Origin: Pseudoruegeria sp. HB172150
Lineage (GTDB): Bacteria > Pseudomonadota > Alphaproteobacteria > Rhodobacterales > Rhodobacteraceae
Length of the DNA stretch: 64,000 nt
Direction: 5' to 3'
Assembly (NCBI RefSeq): GCF_013184805.1
Contig: NZ_JAATNG010000001.1
Coordinates: forward strand, 2,046,001-2,110,000
The notes under the pieces are model-generated. The model saw only the letters and a list, made by a program, of their open reading frames with translations. It did no database searches and was not told the origin of the DNA. Positions 1-9,054 of this stretch are shown here, one piece after another. Each line of letters begins with the position of its first letter. Positions within the stretch are counted from its first letter, which is position 1. A program made the position numbers and the translations under genes.

Positions 1-310
1 TCCTCCCCTCGGCGATCAGGTCTGTGGCTGCGGCGGGTTTGCGCATGAAATCGATGGAGCAGTTCGTCGTCACTGCCAGCGCCTGCGGGCCGATCATCGC
101 CAGCAGGACGAGGTAGATCGTCACATCCGCCAAAGAAAAGATCGACGGGCCCGAGACTGTGCCACCCGGGCGCAGATTCTTCTCGCCAACATTCATCCGT
201 ACGCGGATCGTTCCCCCGCCGACCTCCTCGACGGTGTAGTCGCCGGCGACCTGCGGAAATTCCGTCGCCATGAAGGCGTGGAGCTCATCCACCGTCATCT
301 TTACTGTCAT
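1..310 (-). CDS. PaaI-family hotdog thioesterase (partial)
   Basis: Read on the reverse strand from an ATG at 310; the 3' end lies outside the window, so about 103 residues are visible. The segment RPGGTVSGPSIFSLADV followed by a hydrophobic helix and CSIDFMRKP is the usual layout of PaaI/YiiD-type hotdog thioesterases, which hydrolyse acyl-CoA thioesters in the cytoplasm. The substrate cannot be told from sequence. It is divergent from the enoyl-CoA hydratase-like gene that starts 57 bases away, which fits a shared role in acyl-CoA metabolism, though that is inference. The family is clear; the function within it is not. Confidence 0.75.
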   Translation of the reverse strand, partial: MTVKMTVDELHAFMATEFPQVAGDYTVEEVGGGTIRVRMNVGEKNLRPGGTVSGPSIFSLADVTIYLVLLAMIGPQALAVTTNCSIDFMRKPAAATDLIAEGR

Positions 311-366
311 GCTTTTCCAATTCCTCCCGGACGCCTAGACTCGGGTGAAACTGCGCGGAGGACAAG

Positions 367-1152
367 ATGGCATTGCTGGAACGGGAGGATCAGGGCGCTG
401 TCACCTATCTGCGGCTCAATTCGCCGGGGAACCTGAACGCATTAAGCGATACGATGCTGGCTGCGTTGCAGGATGCGTTCGACACGCTGGCAGAGGATCA
501 GACGGTGCGCGTCGTGGTGCTGCGTGCGGAAGGTCGCGCGTTCTGTGCCGGGCACGATCTGAAGGAGATGACGCGGGGACGACAGGCCGAGGATGGCGGA
601 GCCGCCTATTTCGCCCACCTGTTCCAGCGCTGCTCCGAGATGATGCAAGCGATTCCGCGTCTGCCGCAGCCGGTGATCGCCGAGGTTCAAGGGCTGGCCA
701 CCGCCGCGGGGTGCCAGTTGGTCGCCTCCTGCGATATGGTGGTGGCGTCGGAGGAGGCTCGGTTTGGAGTGAACGGCGTGAGTATTGGACTGTTCTGCTC
801 GACGCCGATGGTGGCGTTGTCGCGGAATATTCCGCGCAAGCAGGCATTCGAAATGCTGACGACCGGCGGGTTCATACAAGCGGAGCATGCACTGTCGCTT
901 GGTCTTGTGAACCGGGTGGTGCCAGCATCGGAGTTATCGGCGGTGACCGAACAGCTGGCGGAAACCGTGGCGGGCAAACTTGCATCCGCAGTGCGGATCG
1001 GCAAACGCGCCTTTTACGAGCAAATACAGATGCCGCTAGACCAAGCCTATGCCTATACCGGGCAGGTCATGGTCGAGAACATGCTGGATCGCGATACCGA
1101 AGAAGGCATCGCCGCCTTCCTCGAGAAACGCGATCCGGAGTGGCGGCAATAA
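367..1152 (+). CDS. Enoyl-CoA hydratase/isomerase family protein (ECHDC3-like)
   Basis: A 261-residue crotonase-fold protein starting at ATG 367, with GGAGG five bases upstream. AGHDLKEM near residue 61 forms the first half of the oxyanion hole and ATAAGCQLVASCD near residue 111 the second. The later stretch FGVNGVSIGLFCSTP carries Cys-Ser where active hydratases have a catalytic glutamate, as in the ECHDC3 subgroup, so classical hydratase activity is doubtful. It probably acts on an acyl-CoA in the cytoplasm. It is divergent from a thioesterase gene and followed on the other strand by a DUF1127 gene, so it looks monocistronic. Confidence 0.85.
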   Translation: MALLEREDQGAVTYLRLNSPGNLNALSDTMLAALQDAFDTLAEDQTVRVVVLRAEGRAFCAGHDLKEMTRGRQAEDGGAAYFAHLFQRCSEMMQAIPRLPQPVIAEVQGLATAAGCQLVASCDMVVASEEARFGVNGVSIGLFCSTPMVALSRNIPRKQAFEMLTTGGFIQAEHALSLGLVNRVVPASELSAVTEQLAETVAGKLASAVRIGKRAFYEQIQMPLDQAYAYTGQVMVENMLDRDTEEGIAAFLEKRDPEWRQ

Positions 1153-1155
1153 GTT

Positions 1156-1374
1156 TCATCGGATGCGGCGCAGGTCCCACGGCCAGCGATTGGCTTCGCG
1201 ATCGACCTCCTCAGGGGTCAAGCCCATATCCTCAATCAGATATGGCGGGAGGTCGCCGAGTCTGCGGCGTTCGCGGCGCACCTTCAGCATCAGGGACAGC
1301 CCGGCATCCATGGACTGTTTGCTGGGGAGGTTGTTGATGGGTCGACGCCTTCTAACATGAAGTAAGCTTGCCAT
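1156..1374 (-). CDS. DUF1127 small protein
   Basis: A basic protein of about 72 residues. The C-terminal half reads LPPYLIEDMGLTPEEVDREA followed by a WPWD motif, which is the DUF1127 signature of short arginine-rich alphaproteobacterial proteins. Some members have been linked to RNA turnover and phosphate or carbon adaptation. I chose ATG 1374; an upstream TTG at 1395 would add seven residues, and neither has a strong ribosome site. It ends four bases from the stop of the convergent hydratase-like gene. The function of this member is unknown. Confidence 0.7.
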   Translation of the reverse strand: MASLLHVRRRRPINNLPSKQSMDAGLSLMLKVRRERRRLGDLPPYLIEDMGLTPEEVDREANRWPWDLRRIR

Positions 1375-1450
1375 AACACTGATCCGACAATGCAAATTCA
1401 GTGTCGAAGGGCAGTGGTCGCCGCCCCTCGTCGTTGCGTGTTATCTCGGG

Positions 1451-2353
1451 TCAAGCGCCGCCGTCGCGGGGCAGATCGTCGAAGGCGCCCCATTCCGACC
1501 ACGAGCGGTGGTAGACCCGGACCTGTGGATAGCCGAGCAAGCGCAGGGCGACATAGCTGTGCGCTGCGGCGAGGCCGACCTGGCAATGAATGGCGACATT
1601 GCTGTCGGGCGTGACACCGAATTCCGCGAACCGCGCCTGCAGGGCATCTGCCGGCAACATGCGGCCGGTGTCGCCGAGATTGCCGGCCCACGGGATGTTC
1701 TGGGCCCACGGGATATGGCCTTCGGCGTACATCTTCGCCGGACGCACGTCGATGACGCTTGCATCGTCCCGGTGCTCCAGTATCCAGTCGGCCGTGGCGT
1801 GGCGGCGCGGCATCAGCGCCGCAGTGAATGCACCGGGTTCGGCTGCTTCCGCCTGGCCGGTGGCGAGCGGTCCGCCTGCTTTGGTCCAGGCGGTGAGGCC
1901 CCCGTCGAGAACGCTGACGTTCTGATGACCGAGGTACTCAGCGAGCCAGAACATGCGAGCGGCGTGGAACGCGCCGCGGTCGTCGTAGAAGATCAGCCGC
2001 TTGGCCGGGGTAACGCCGAGCGCCTCCAGCATCGCGGCAAGCTCCTCAAGCGGACGCAGAGCGCCAGCGACCGGAGAATCGGGATCCGCGACGGCATCCG
2101 GTGAGATTTGCAATGCTCCGGGGATATGACCAGCGTCGAAATCGGCGGCCTCTCTGACGTCGATCAGGAGGATTTCGCCATCATGTATTAGTGGAGGCAC
2201 GCCATACTTTGCATCCGTGATTGCCTGCGCCAGTTCTTCGGGCGCGATCAGCAAATCGGGATTCGCGTAACCCGACTGGGCCGTGCCATGGGCGACCAGC
2301 GAGGCAGCCAGAGCCATCCCTGCGGCGAGCCGAACGAGTGTTCTTTGAAACAT
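1451..2353 (-). CDS. Periplasmic tandem-rhodanese sulfurtransferase
   Basis: A 300-residue protein with a cleavable signal peptide (about residues 1-25, ending AHGTAQ) and two rhodanese domains. The first has LIDVREAADFDAGHIPGA but Asp in the active loop (YDDRGAFHAA), so it is the inactive structural domain. The second has VIDVRPAKMYAEGHIP and an active-site cysteine in CQVGLAAAHS. It would move sulfane sulfur from thiosulfate or mercaptopyruvate to an acceptor in the periplasm. The loop is not the canonical form of either subfamily, so I do not choose between them. AAGGA lies eight bases before the ATG. A peroxiredoxin gene lies directly upstream on the same strand. Confidence 0.85.
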   Translation of the reverse strand: MFQRTLVRLAAGMALAASLVAHGTAQSGYANPDLLIAPEELAQAITDAKYGVPPLIHDGEILLIDVREAADFDAGHIPGALQISPDAVADPDSPVAGALRPLEELAAMLEALGVTPAKRLIFYDDRGAFHAARMFWLAEYLGHQNVSVLDGGLTAWTKAGGPLATGQAEAAEPGAFTAALMPRRHATADWILEHRDDASVIDVRPAKMYAEGHIPWAQNIPWAGNLGDTGRMLPADALQARFAEFGVTPDSNVAIHCQVGLAAAHSYVALRLLGYPQVRVYHRSWSEWGAFDDLPRDGGA

Positions 2354-2378
2354 GGGTTCAGTCCTTGAATTGTCGGGG

Positions 2379-3041
2379 TTACGCAGCTGGTTGCTTAACG
2401 AGCCGTAAGTAAGGTTTCGGAGCGTTCCAACCAGCGGGAAACATCTCCTGCGCGACGGAATCCGGAACCGCAGGCACGATGATCACATCCTCGCCCTGGC
2501 GCCAATTGGCCGGGGTCGCGACCTTATGGCGACGGGTGAGCTGCAATGAATCGATGGCGCGCAGGATCTCGTTGAAATCGCGGCCTGTGGTCATCGGATA
2601 GGTGATCATCAGCTCCACGGTCTTGTCGGGTCCAATGACGAAGACGCTACGCGCGGTTCGGTTATCCGCGGCGGTACGGCCTTCTGCCGTGGTTCCGGCA
2701 TCGGCAGGCAGCATGCCATAGAGTTTGGCAATCGCGAGCTCCGGATCCGCGATCAGCGGGTAGTTCGGCGCGATGCCCTGGGTTTCGACGATGTCGTTCG
2801 ACCACGCGCGGTGCTGGGCGAGCGTATCTACCGAAAGGCCGATGACCCTCACGCCACGGCGCTTGAATTCTGGCATCAGCCGCGCGACGGCGCCAAGTTC
2901 CGTGGTGCAGACGGGGGTGAAGTCTTTCGGATGAGAGAACAGTATGCACCAGTCGTCGCCGATCCAATCATGGAAGCTGATGGTGCCTTCGGTGGTTTCC
3001 GCAATAAAGTCGGGGGCGGGAGCGCCCAGATAAAGAGACAT
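2379..3041 (-). CDS. 1-Cys peroxiredoxin (Prx6/AhpC-TSA family)
   Basis: A 220-residue thiol peroxidase of the Prx6 group. The peroxidatic motif HPKDFTPVCTTELG lies near residues 44-57. The C-terminal dimerisation extension with RRHKVATPANWRQGEDVII is characteristic, and no resolving cysteine is seen at the usual place. It reduces hydrogen peroxide and alkyl hydroperoxides in the cytoplasm. The reading frame is open far upstream, but the ATG at 3041 has GAGG six bases before it and gives the family's normal length. An ATG at 3053 is the alternative. It lies just upstream of the rhodanese gene, so the two may be cotranscribed. Confidence 0.9.
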   Translation of the reverse strand: MSLYLGAPAPDFIAETTEGTISFHDWIGDDWCILFSHPKDFTPVCTTELGAVARLMPEFKRRGVRVIGLSVDTLAQHRAWSNDIVETQGIAPNYPLIADPELAIAKLYGMLPADAGTTAEGRTAADNRTARSVFVIGPDKTVELMITYPMTTGRDFNEILRAIDSLQLTRRHKVATPANWRQGEDVIIVPAVPDSVAQEMFPAGWNAPKPYLRLVKQPAA

Positions 3042-3165
3042 TGGTATCCTCATGGTTTGGTCTTCCGCGGCGACCTGAAAAGACCGCCGTGCGTGAGAAG
3101 GCCCTTCTACGGCAGCTTGGGACGGAACGCCTGAAGGTCCGCTGAATCTTTTCTGAAGATTGTCT

Positions 3166-4404
3166 TCAGGCGGCGCCGAGCTGGCGGGAAAGCCTTTGGA
3201 ACCGGGGCTCCGCGGATAGCCGCGACAGCGAAGGTTCCACACGCAACCAGGCCGGATGGCTCCAACCACGTTCGGCGACGCTTTCCAGCGCGTCGAGAGC
3301 GCCGCTCGTGTCACCGACCATTGAGCGGGTGACAGCGTTGTAGAATTCCAGCGGTGAGCCGCGCACCTCATCTGCCTCGAGCGCAGTGGCGGCGGCGGGA
3401 ACTTCTCCGAGGTGCGCCAGTAGCGGCGCAAGCGCGTTCAGAGCGCGAGGTTCGTTTGGATCGCGGGCCAGCCGTGTCCGTACGCGGTACAGAGATGCTT
3501 CAGCATTCCGACGGCCACGTTCGGAGTCGAACCCGCCCGCAGCACGAGCCGCAAGGTAGAGGGCGCGGTAATCCTCGAGATTTAATTGCCCGGCACGTTC
3601 GGCAAGGGCGGCAGAAGTACGAACATCGCCCGCCGCGAACATGGTGCGGGCTGCAAGATAGTGGGTGTCGGGGTCGTTCAGATCACGACTTATGGCGCGG
3701 GCGAAAGCAGCCTTCGCCTCCGACCAGCGCTCTACCGCACCAAGCGCAAAGCCCATCGCCATGTGGCCGGCGGGCAGATCCGGACGTAGGCGCACAGCGG
3801 CTTCAGCGCATTCCAACGCCTCGGTCAGCCCGGCAAGGCCGCAGACGCTGTAGAGATGCCGCTGCACGAGCGCGACGGACAAATCGGCCTGCGCCATGGC
3901 GAAAGTGGGGGCGACCTGCACGGCCTCACGTGCCAGTAACTCGCTGCGTTCGAGTGCGCCCGCGCCACTGCGGGACAGGACCATGCGGGATTCGAGGCAG
4001 AGGCTATAGGCCGCGAGATCAAAATCCTCAACCGTATCGGCAAATGGCAGGTGATCGGGTTCCACCCCACTCAAGACTGAGGCGGTCAGGCGATAGCCGC
4101 GCTTCGGAATTGTCTCGATAACCTTCGGATCCTCGAAAACGCGGCGCAGTTCGGCAATGGCCTGGGTCAGGCTGTCGTCTCCGACGACGACATCGGGCCA
4201 GACACGTTCGAGCAGGCTCTCACGAGTAATGACGTCGCCCCCTGCCTCGGCAAGCTCCTGCAACAGCCGCATCGCGCGCGGAGACAGGCGCCGGTCGTGG
4301 ATGCCATTGGTGACATGGCGCGCGGCGGGGTCAACGCGCCAGCGTCCGACATGGAATACAGAGTCTGCGGCGTCCGGCGCCGTCTGAAGGAAATTCCCGG
4401 CCAT
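3166..4404 (-). CDS. wHTH regulator with TPR-like C-terminal half
   Basis: 412 residues. An OmpR/PhoB-type winged helix (about residues 18-112) ends in the typical ETIPKRGYRL wing. It is followed by about 280 alanine- and leucine-rich residues that look like tetratricopeptide helices (PTFAMAQADLSVAL, DLPAGHMAMGFALG). There is no receiver domain and no obvious membrane segment, so it is a one-component regulator, possibly controlled by protein binding to the repeats. AGGA precedes the ATG by eight bases. It lies upstream of the peroxiredoxin gene on the same strand and may regulate it, which is inference only. Target and signal are unknown. Confidence 0.8.
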   Translation of the reverse strand: MAGNFLQTAPDAADSVFHVGRWRVDPAARHVTNGIHDRRLSPRAMRLLQELAEAGGDVITRESLLERVWPDVVVGDDSLTQAIAELRRVFEDPKVIETIPKRGYRLTASVLSGVEPDHLPFADTVEDFDLAAYSLCLESRMVLSRSGAGALERSELLAREAVQVAPTFAMAQADLSVALVQRHLYSVCGLAGLTEALECAEAAVRLRPDLPAGHMAMGFALGAVERWSEAKAAFARAISRDLNDPDTHYLAARTMFAAGDVRTSAALAERAGQLNLEDYRALYLAARAAGGFDSERGRRNAEASLYRVRTRLARDPNEPRALNALAPLLAHLGEVPAAATALEADEVRGSPLEFYNAVTRSMVGDTSGALDALESVAERGWSHPAWLRVEPSLSRLSAEPRFQRLSRQLGAA

Positions 4405-4523
4405 CGGTAGGTCCTGCCCCGTGTCCGCTCAAAATATAAGATTGGAACGGAATAATGCATTCGAGACGAGGTACGGAAGCCTTACTTTAGGTCAGCCCCT
4501 CCGAAGGTCAGGTATTCCACCAG

Positions 4524-6002
4524 TTACAGACGGTAGAGCGCCGCAAATTTCGCCTCCAGGTAGTCCAGAAGTGGCCCTTCACCCGGTTCACAGCCGCAAG
4601 CATGTGCAATAGTCGCACGCGGTTCACGCAGGCCACCATGCTGCTGCAGGTTCTGCCGCAGCCAGCCCGTTGCGGCAGTGGTGTCGCCAGCCTCCAGCTG
4701 CGCGTCGAGGTCGGGGATGTCCTGCATCAGCGCTTTCAGCAGGCAGCCCGCATAGACATTGCCCAGCGTGTAGGTCGGAAAATAGCCGAAAAGGCCCACA
4801 GACCAGTGCACATCCTGCAGGCACCCGCGGCTGGGGCGGTCGATCTTCACACCGAAATCCGCCTCAAACCGCTGGTTCCAGGCGTCGGGCAGATCCGCGG
4901 CCTCCAGCTTGCCGGAGACGAGCGCTCGTTCCAGATCAAAGCGCAGCAGAATGTGGAGGTTGTAATGTACCTCGTCCGCCTCAGTCCGGATGAAGCCGGG
5001 TGAGACCCGGTTGACGGTGCCATAGAACGCGTCCGCATCGCGGATGTTTAGGTCACCATAAAGCGCCTTCATCCGGTCATACAGATACGAGGTGAAACCG
5101 CGGGAACGGCCAAGCTGGTTCTCATAAATTCGGCTCTGGCTTTCGTGGACGCCGAGGGAGACTCCCTGCCCCAGCGGCGTCAGCGCATAGGCCGGGTCGA
5201 TACCCTGTTCATAGCTGGCGTGGCCGACCTCGTGGATGGTGGAATAGATGCAGTTGAACGGCTCGCTTTCCACAGTGCGCGTGGTGATCCGCACATCGCT
5301 GCCAGAGCCCGAACTGAACGGGTGCACGGCCTTGTCGATGCGACCTCGGCTGAAATCGTAGCCAAATGCCTCCGCCATTTCGCGGGACAGATGCATCTGC
5401 ACGGCTTCGTCGAAATGGCCGCTGATCGGGTCGGGCTGATGGTTCGCGCCCAGCACCGCCTCGCGCAGAGCGACAAGTCGCGGGCGCAGGGCGGAAAACA
5501 GGCGATCCAGCTCGGCACCCGTCATGCCTGGCTCGTAATCGTCGAGCAGCGCATCGTAGAGATCGCCGCCATTGGCAAGCGCTGCCGCTTCCTCCCGCTT
5601 CAGGTCGAGAACGCGGGAGAGCGTGGGGGCGAAGCCGTCGAAATCCTCGGAACGGCGTGCCTCGGCCCAGACGCCCTGCGAAACGGAGGTTACGCGGGCC
5701 AGTTCGCTGGCCAGGCGTGCCGGGATCTTCGAGGCACGGGTGTGGCTGCGGCGGATCAGGCGCAGCTTGGCGCGGTCGGCATCATCCAGCTTTTCTTCGT
5801 TGATGAGCGACAGCCAGTCGCCGACGCGCGGGTCGATCCGTCGGGCATGCAGGACGGATTCGATGGCAGCCATCTCCTCGCCGCGCTGCTCGGCAGCGCC
5901 GCGGGGCATCATCGTTTCCTGGTCCCAACCCAGCCGCCCAGCGATGGCTGCCAGCGCTTCTGTGTCACGCTGATAGGCCATCAGCTCTTCAAACGGGTTC
6001 AT
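4524..6002 (-). CDS. M32 carboxypeptidase (thermostable carboxypeptidase Taq type)
   Basis: A 492-residue zinc metallocarboxypeptidase. IHEVGHASYEQGID near residue 250 supplies the HExxH zinc motif, and RVSPGFIRTEADEVHYNLH near residue 335 is the other conserved M32 block. The length matches the family (about 500). It removes single residues from peptide C termini in the cytoplasm with broad specificity. AGAGGATAGCGA precedes the ATG. The start is three bases after the ctaA stop, so the two are cotranscribed, although no functional link is evident. Confidence 0.93.
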   Translation of the reverse strand: MNPFEELMAYQRDTEALAAIAGRLGWDQETMMPRGAAEQRGEEMAAIESVLHARRIDPRVGDWLSLINEEKLDDADRAKLRLIRRSHTRASKIPARLASELARVTSVSQGVWAEARRSEDFDGFAPTLSRVLDLKREEAAALANGGDLYDALLDDYEPGMTGAELDRLFSALRPRLVALREAVLGANHQPDPISGHFDEAVQMHLSREMAEAFGYDFSRGRIDKAVHPFSSGSGSDVRITTRTVESEPFNCIYSTIHEVGHASYEQGIDPAYALTPLGQGVSLGVHESQSRIYENQLGRSRGFTSYLYDRMKALYGDLNIRDADAFYGTVNRVSPGFIRTEADEVHYNLHILLRFDLERALVSGKLEAADLPDAWNQRFEADFGVKIDRPSRGCLQDVHWSVGLFGYFPTYTLGNVYAGCLLKALMQDIPDLDAQLEAGDTTAATGWLRQNLQQHGGLREPRATIAHACGCEPGEGPLLDYLEAKFAALYRL

Positions 6003-6005
6003 TCG

Positions 6006-7145
6006 CTATCCTCTGACCGATTGTGCGAGGGGGTATTGCGCCATGAAACGCGCGCGCAGGATCAGGCTCCACGCGACGACGGCGCCAAGCTGATGCATCA
6101 GAGCAAGCGCCACGGGGGCGGAATGCATGACGGTGACGATCCCGATCACTGCCTGGCCGAAGATCGCGACCGCCGCCCAGGAATAAGCGGTCTTTACCGA
6201 GCGCAGGGCGGAGCGGCGGGCGGCGAACCAGGAGAAAAGACCGAAAAGGAACAGGAGATAGGCGACCATGCGGTGGATGAACTGTACGGTGCCGTCATTC
6301 TCGAAGACGTTGCGCCATATTGGTTCAATCTCCCACATGCCGGGAGGTGTGATACTGCCCGCCATCATCGGCCAGTCGGTGTAGTTGCGCCCGGCGTCGA
6401 TGCCGGCGACGAGCGCGCCCAGCAGGATCTGGATCAGCGCCAGTGCAATCAGCAGGTTGCCGAGCGTCATGAGGCCGGAATCCTTCGAGCGGCGCGCCTG
6501 CATAAGCTCCCGTTCAGGCCGGGCGAGGCGAAGTAGATACCAGGCGATCAGGCCGAGGATCGCGAAGGCGAGGCCGAGATGTAGGGCGAGACGGTAACTC
6601 GCCACGTCGGTCATCACGCCGGTCAGTCCGGACGAGACCATCCACCAGCCGATTGCACCCTGCAGCCCGCCGAGCACGCCGAGGCCAAGCAGGCGCAGCG
6701 GCCAACCGGGCGACAGCCGATTGGTCAGCCAGAAGAACAGGAAGCCCACGGCCCAGACAAGGCCGATGATGCGACCAAGCTGGCGGTGGCCCCATTCCCA
6801 CCAGTAGATGCTTTGGAATTCGGACAGCGTCATTTCGCTGTTCTGAAGCTGGAATTCAGGGATCGCCTGGTATTTCTCAAATTCGGATTGCCACTTCGCC
6901 TCATCCATCGGCGGCAGCGCCCCGGTGACCGGGTTCCATTCCGTGATCGACAGGCCGGAATCGGTAAGTCGGGTCAGCCCGCCCACGGCAATCATCAGAA
7001 CGACCAGCACAAAAAGCAGCATCAGCCATAGTCGGATCGCGCCGCGTGCGTCGCGACGGCCGCTGTCGATGGCGCCGGTCGCGGGGGTCTGGCGGGTTGA
7101 ACTCTCCACGCCAACCTCTTCGAAAATCGACCGTTTCTGGCTCAT
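6006..7145 (-). CDS. ctaA: Heme A synthase (COX15/CtaA)
   Basis: 379 residues with about eight hydrophobic segments. Conserved blocks include GGLTRLTDSGLSITEWNPVTG (first helix and loop; cited in part), YWWEWGHRQLGRIIGLVW with a heme-ligand histidine, and the later QFIHRMVAYLLFLFGL. This is the long alphaproteobacterial type that converts heme O to heme A in the inner membrane for cytochrome aa3 oxidase. No cysteine-pair loop of the Bacillus type is seen. It heads a two-gene transcript with the M32 peptidase. The assignment is secure. Confidence 0.95.
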   Translation of the reverse strand: MSQKRSIFEEVGVESSTRQTPATGAIDSGRRDARGAIRLWLMLLFVLVVLMIAVGGLTRLTDSGLSITEWNPVTGALPPMDEAKWQSEFEKYQAIPEFQLQNSEMTLSEFQSIYWWEWGHRQLGRIIGLVWAVGFLFFWLTNRLSPGWPLRLLGLGVLGGLQGAIGWWMVSSGLTGVMTDVASYRLALHLGLAFAILGLIAWYLLRLARPERELMQARRSKDSGLMTLGNLLIALALIQILLGALVAGIDAGRNYTDWPMMAGSITPPGMWEIEPIWRNVFENDGTVQFIHRMVAYLLFLFGLFSWFAARRSALRSVKTAYSWAAVAIFGQAVIGIVTVMHSAPVALALMHQLGAVVAWSLILRARFMAQYPLAQSVRG

Positions 7146-7232
7146 GGGCTTCGCTTCCCTGCTGACGGCACTGGGGGTATAATGGGCACTTGGCTGCGCC
7201 CCGTGTGCCGGGACGTCGTGTACCGGCAGACC

Positions 7233-7991
7233 CTAGTCACGCAGCTCTCCGCCTTCAAGGTCATCAGGACGGCGAAGAAGCTGCCGCAGCATGCCGTGGA
7301 ACATCTGCACATCGGCGCGCGTCAGTTCCAGACGCGACCACATGTTGCGCAGCGCGCGTTTCATGCCGGGCGCCTTGGTTTCCGGAAAGAAGAATCCCGC
7401 CGCATCCAGCCGCTGTTCGTAGTGGTCGCCGAGCTTTTCCACTTCGATCTGCGGTGCGGGTTCAGTGCCGGCGTAATCCATGCGCACGGGTTCCGCCGCC
7501 TCGGCCTGCCGGCGCCATTCATAGGCGGTCAGCAGTGCGCATTGCGCGAGGTTGAGCGAGGCGAATTCGGGGTTCACGGGAACCGAGATGATGGCGCTGG
7601 CGCGTGCGATATCGTCGTTTTCCAGCCCGGCGCGTTCGGGGCCGAAGAGGATGGCGACCTGTTCGCCGCTGGCGAGGCGCGCATTTGCGTCCTGCATCGC
7701 CGCCTCTGGGGTCAGGACCTGCTTGGTCAGGTCGCGCGGGCGGGCGGTGGTGGCATAGACGCGGGTGCAGTCGGCGACGGCTTCGGCCGTGGTGCCGTAG
7801 AGGCCGGCCCGGTCGAGGAGCCGCCCCGCCCCGCTGGCCATCGCCGTAGCCTTCGGGTTCGGCCAGCCGTCGCGGGGCGCAACAAGGCGCATGCGGTCCA
7901 GCCCGAAGTTGAGCATCGCGCGCGCGGCCGCGCCGATGTTCTCTCCCATTTGCGGGCGGACGAGGACGAAGATCGGCTGGCGGTCGGTCAT
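7233..7991 (-). CDS. trmJ: tRNA (cytidine/uridine-2'-O-)-methyltransferase, TrmJ type
   Basis: A 252-residue SPOUT methyltransferase. The N terminus FVLVRPQMGENIGAAARAM is the first SpoU/TrmH motif, ILFGPERAGLENDDIARA the second, and VNPEFASLNLAQC the third, together forming the knotted SAM-binding site. The C-terminal helical extension of about 90 residues fits TrmJ, which methylates the ribose of tRNA position 32. The frame is open for another 60 codons upstream, but ATG 7991 has GGAAG before it and starts exactly at the fold. It is divergent from the TfoX-domain gene. Confidence 0.88.
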   Translation of the reverse strand: MTDRQPIFVLVRPQMGENIGAAARAMLNFGLDRMRLVAPRDGWPNPKATAMASGAGRLLDRAGLYGTTAEAVADCTRVYATTARPRDLTKQVLTPEAAMQDANARLASGEQVAILFGPERAGLENDDIARASAIISVPVNPEFASLNLAQCALLTAYEWRRQAEAAEPVRMDYAGTEPAPQIEVEKLGDHYEQRLDAAGFFFPETKAPGMKRALRNMWSRLELTRADVQMFHGMLRQLLRRPDDLEGGELRD

Positions 7992-8060
7992 GCGGGCTTT
8001 CTTCCGGAACGGTGCGCCGGGTGATAGTCTGATGACCACGGATGGGCAAGGAGGGCGGCC

Positions 8061-8389
8061 ATGGCCTATGACGAAGGGCTGGCGAAGCTGATGCGGGGCG
8101 ATCTGGCGGAGCCACCGGGCGTGACCGAGAAAAAGATGTTCGGCGGTCTGTGCTTTCTGCTGAACGGCCATTGGTTTGCGGCGCCCACAAAGGCGGCGGC
8201 ATGATCCGCGTCGGCAAGAAGAACGAGGCCGCGGCGCTGGCGGTTGAGGGCGCCGGGCCGATGACGTTCACAGGGCGGCCAATGAGCGGCATGGTGGATG
8301 TCAGCGACGAGGCACTGGCGGATGATGCGCGGCGCGGCGAATGGCTGCGGCTGTCGCTGGGCTTCGTGGGTGCGTTGCCGCCGAAGTAG
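8061..8389 (+). pseudogene. TfoX N-terminal-domain protein, frameshifted
   Basis: From ATG 8061 (AAGGAGG six bases upstream) the frame encodes a TfoX/Sxy N-terminal domain up to MFGGLCFLLNGHW. It then runs into AAPTKAAA and a stop at about 8203. The family continuation CGAHKGGGMIRVGKKNE is present in the +2 frame and runs to the stop at 8389, giving a normal length of about 109 residues once corrected. One missing G after the TGG near 8174 would restore it. TfoX-domain proteins of this short type have no settled function. It is either a real single-base lesion or a base-calling error at a short G run. Confidence 0.8.
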
Positions 8390-8433
8390 CCAAACGCTAT
8401 AGGGCGCGCACCGAGACACGAAGGAGCCCGACA

Positions 8434-9054
8434 ATGGCCGATGCCGAGCAGCCGCAGATTTACCTGATCACCCCCGCCGAGGTGGAATTGTCGTCCTTTC
8501 CCGACCGTTTGGCCACCGTGCTGGACGCGGCGCCAGTGGCGTGCCTGCGGCTGGCGCTGACCTCGACCGACGAGGACAGGCTGATGCGGGCGGGCGATGC
8601 GCTGCGCGAGGTGACGCATGCACGGGACGTGCCGCTGGTGATCGACCGGCACTGGCAGCTTGCGGAACGGCTGGGGCTGGACGGGGTACACCTGCTGGAC
8701 GGAGCACGGAACGTGCGCGCGGCGCGCAAGGCGCTGGGACAGGACGCCATCGTCGGTGCCTTCAGCGGCACCTCGCGGCATGACGGCATGAACGCGGGCG
8801 AGGCCGGCGCGGATTACGTGGCCTTCGGGCCTTGCGCGGCGACGGCGCTTGGTGACGGGTCCTTTGCCGATGCAGAGCTGTTCGGCTGGTGGTCGCAGAT
8901 GATCGAGGTGCCGGTAGTGGCCGAGGGCGGACTGACGGCTGAACTGGTGGCGTCGCTGGCGCCAGTCACGGACTTCTTCGCCATCGGGCCGGAGATCTGG
9001 AAGGCGGAAGACCCGGCAGAGGCACTGAAGACGCTGGCCTCAGCGATCCTCTAG
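8434..9054 (+). CDS. Thiamine-phosphate synthase family protein (ThiE/TenI-like)
   Basis: 206 residues, ATG at 8434 with AAGGAG eight bases upstream. It is a TIM-barrel protein with the ThiE layout: QIYLITPAE at the start, LVIDRHWQLAERLGLDGVHL near residue 72, EAGADYVAFGPCAATALGDG near residue 122, and PVVAEGGLTAELVA near residue 162. ThiE joins HMP-PP and thiazole phosphate into thiamine phosphate. Several active-site positions are diverged (PCAAT in place of PVFxT), so it may be a ThiE paralogue. Its last 15 bases overlap the convergent olsA gene. Confidence 0.75.
   Translation: MADAEQPQIYLITPAEVELSSFPDRLATVLDAAPVACLRLALTSTDEDRLMRAGDALREVTHARDVPLVIDRHWQLAERLGLDGVHLLDGARNVRAARKALGQDAIVGAFSGTSRHDGMNAGEAGADYVAFGPCAATALGDGSFADAELFGWWSQMIEVPVVAEGGLTAELVASLAPVTDFFAIGPEIWKAEDPAEALKTLASAIL

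Noticed and set aside
5145-6536. 463-codon forward frame across the M32 peptidase and ctaA
   Set aside because: Antisense of two well-supported genes, crossing their junction.
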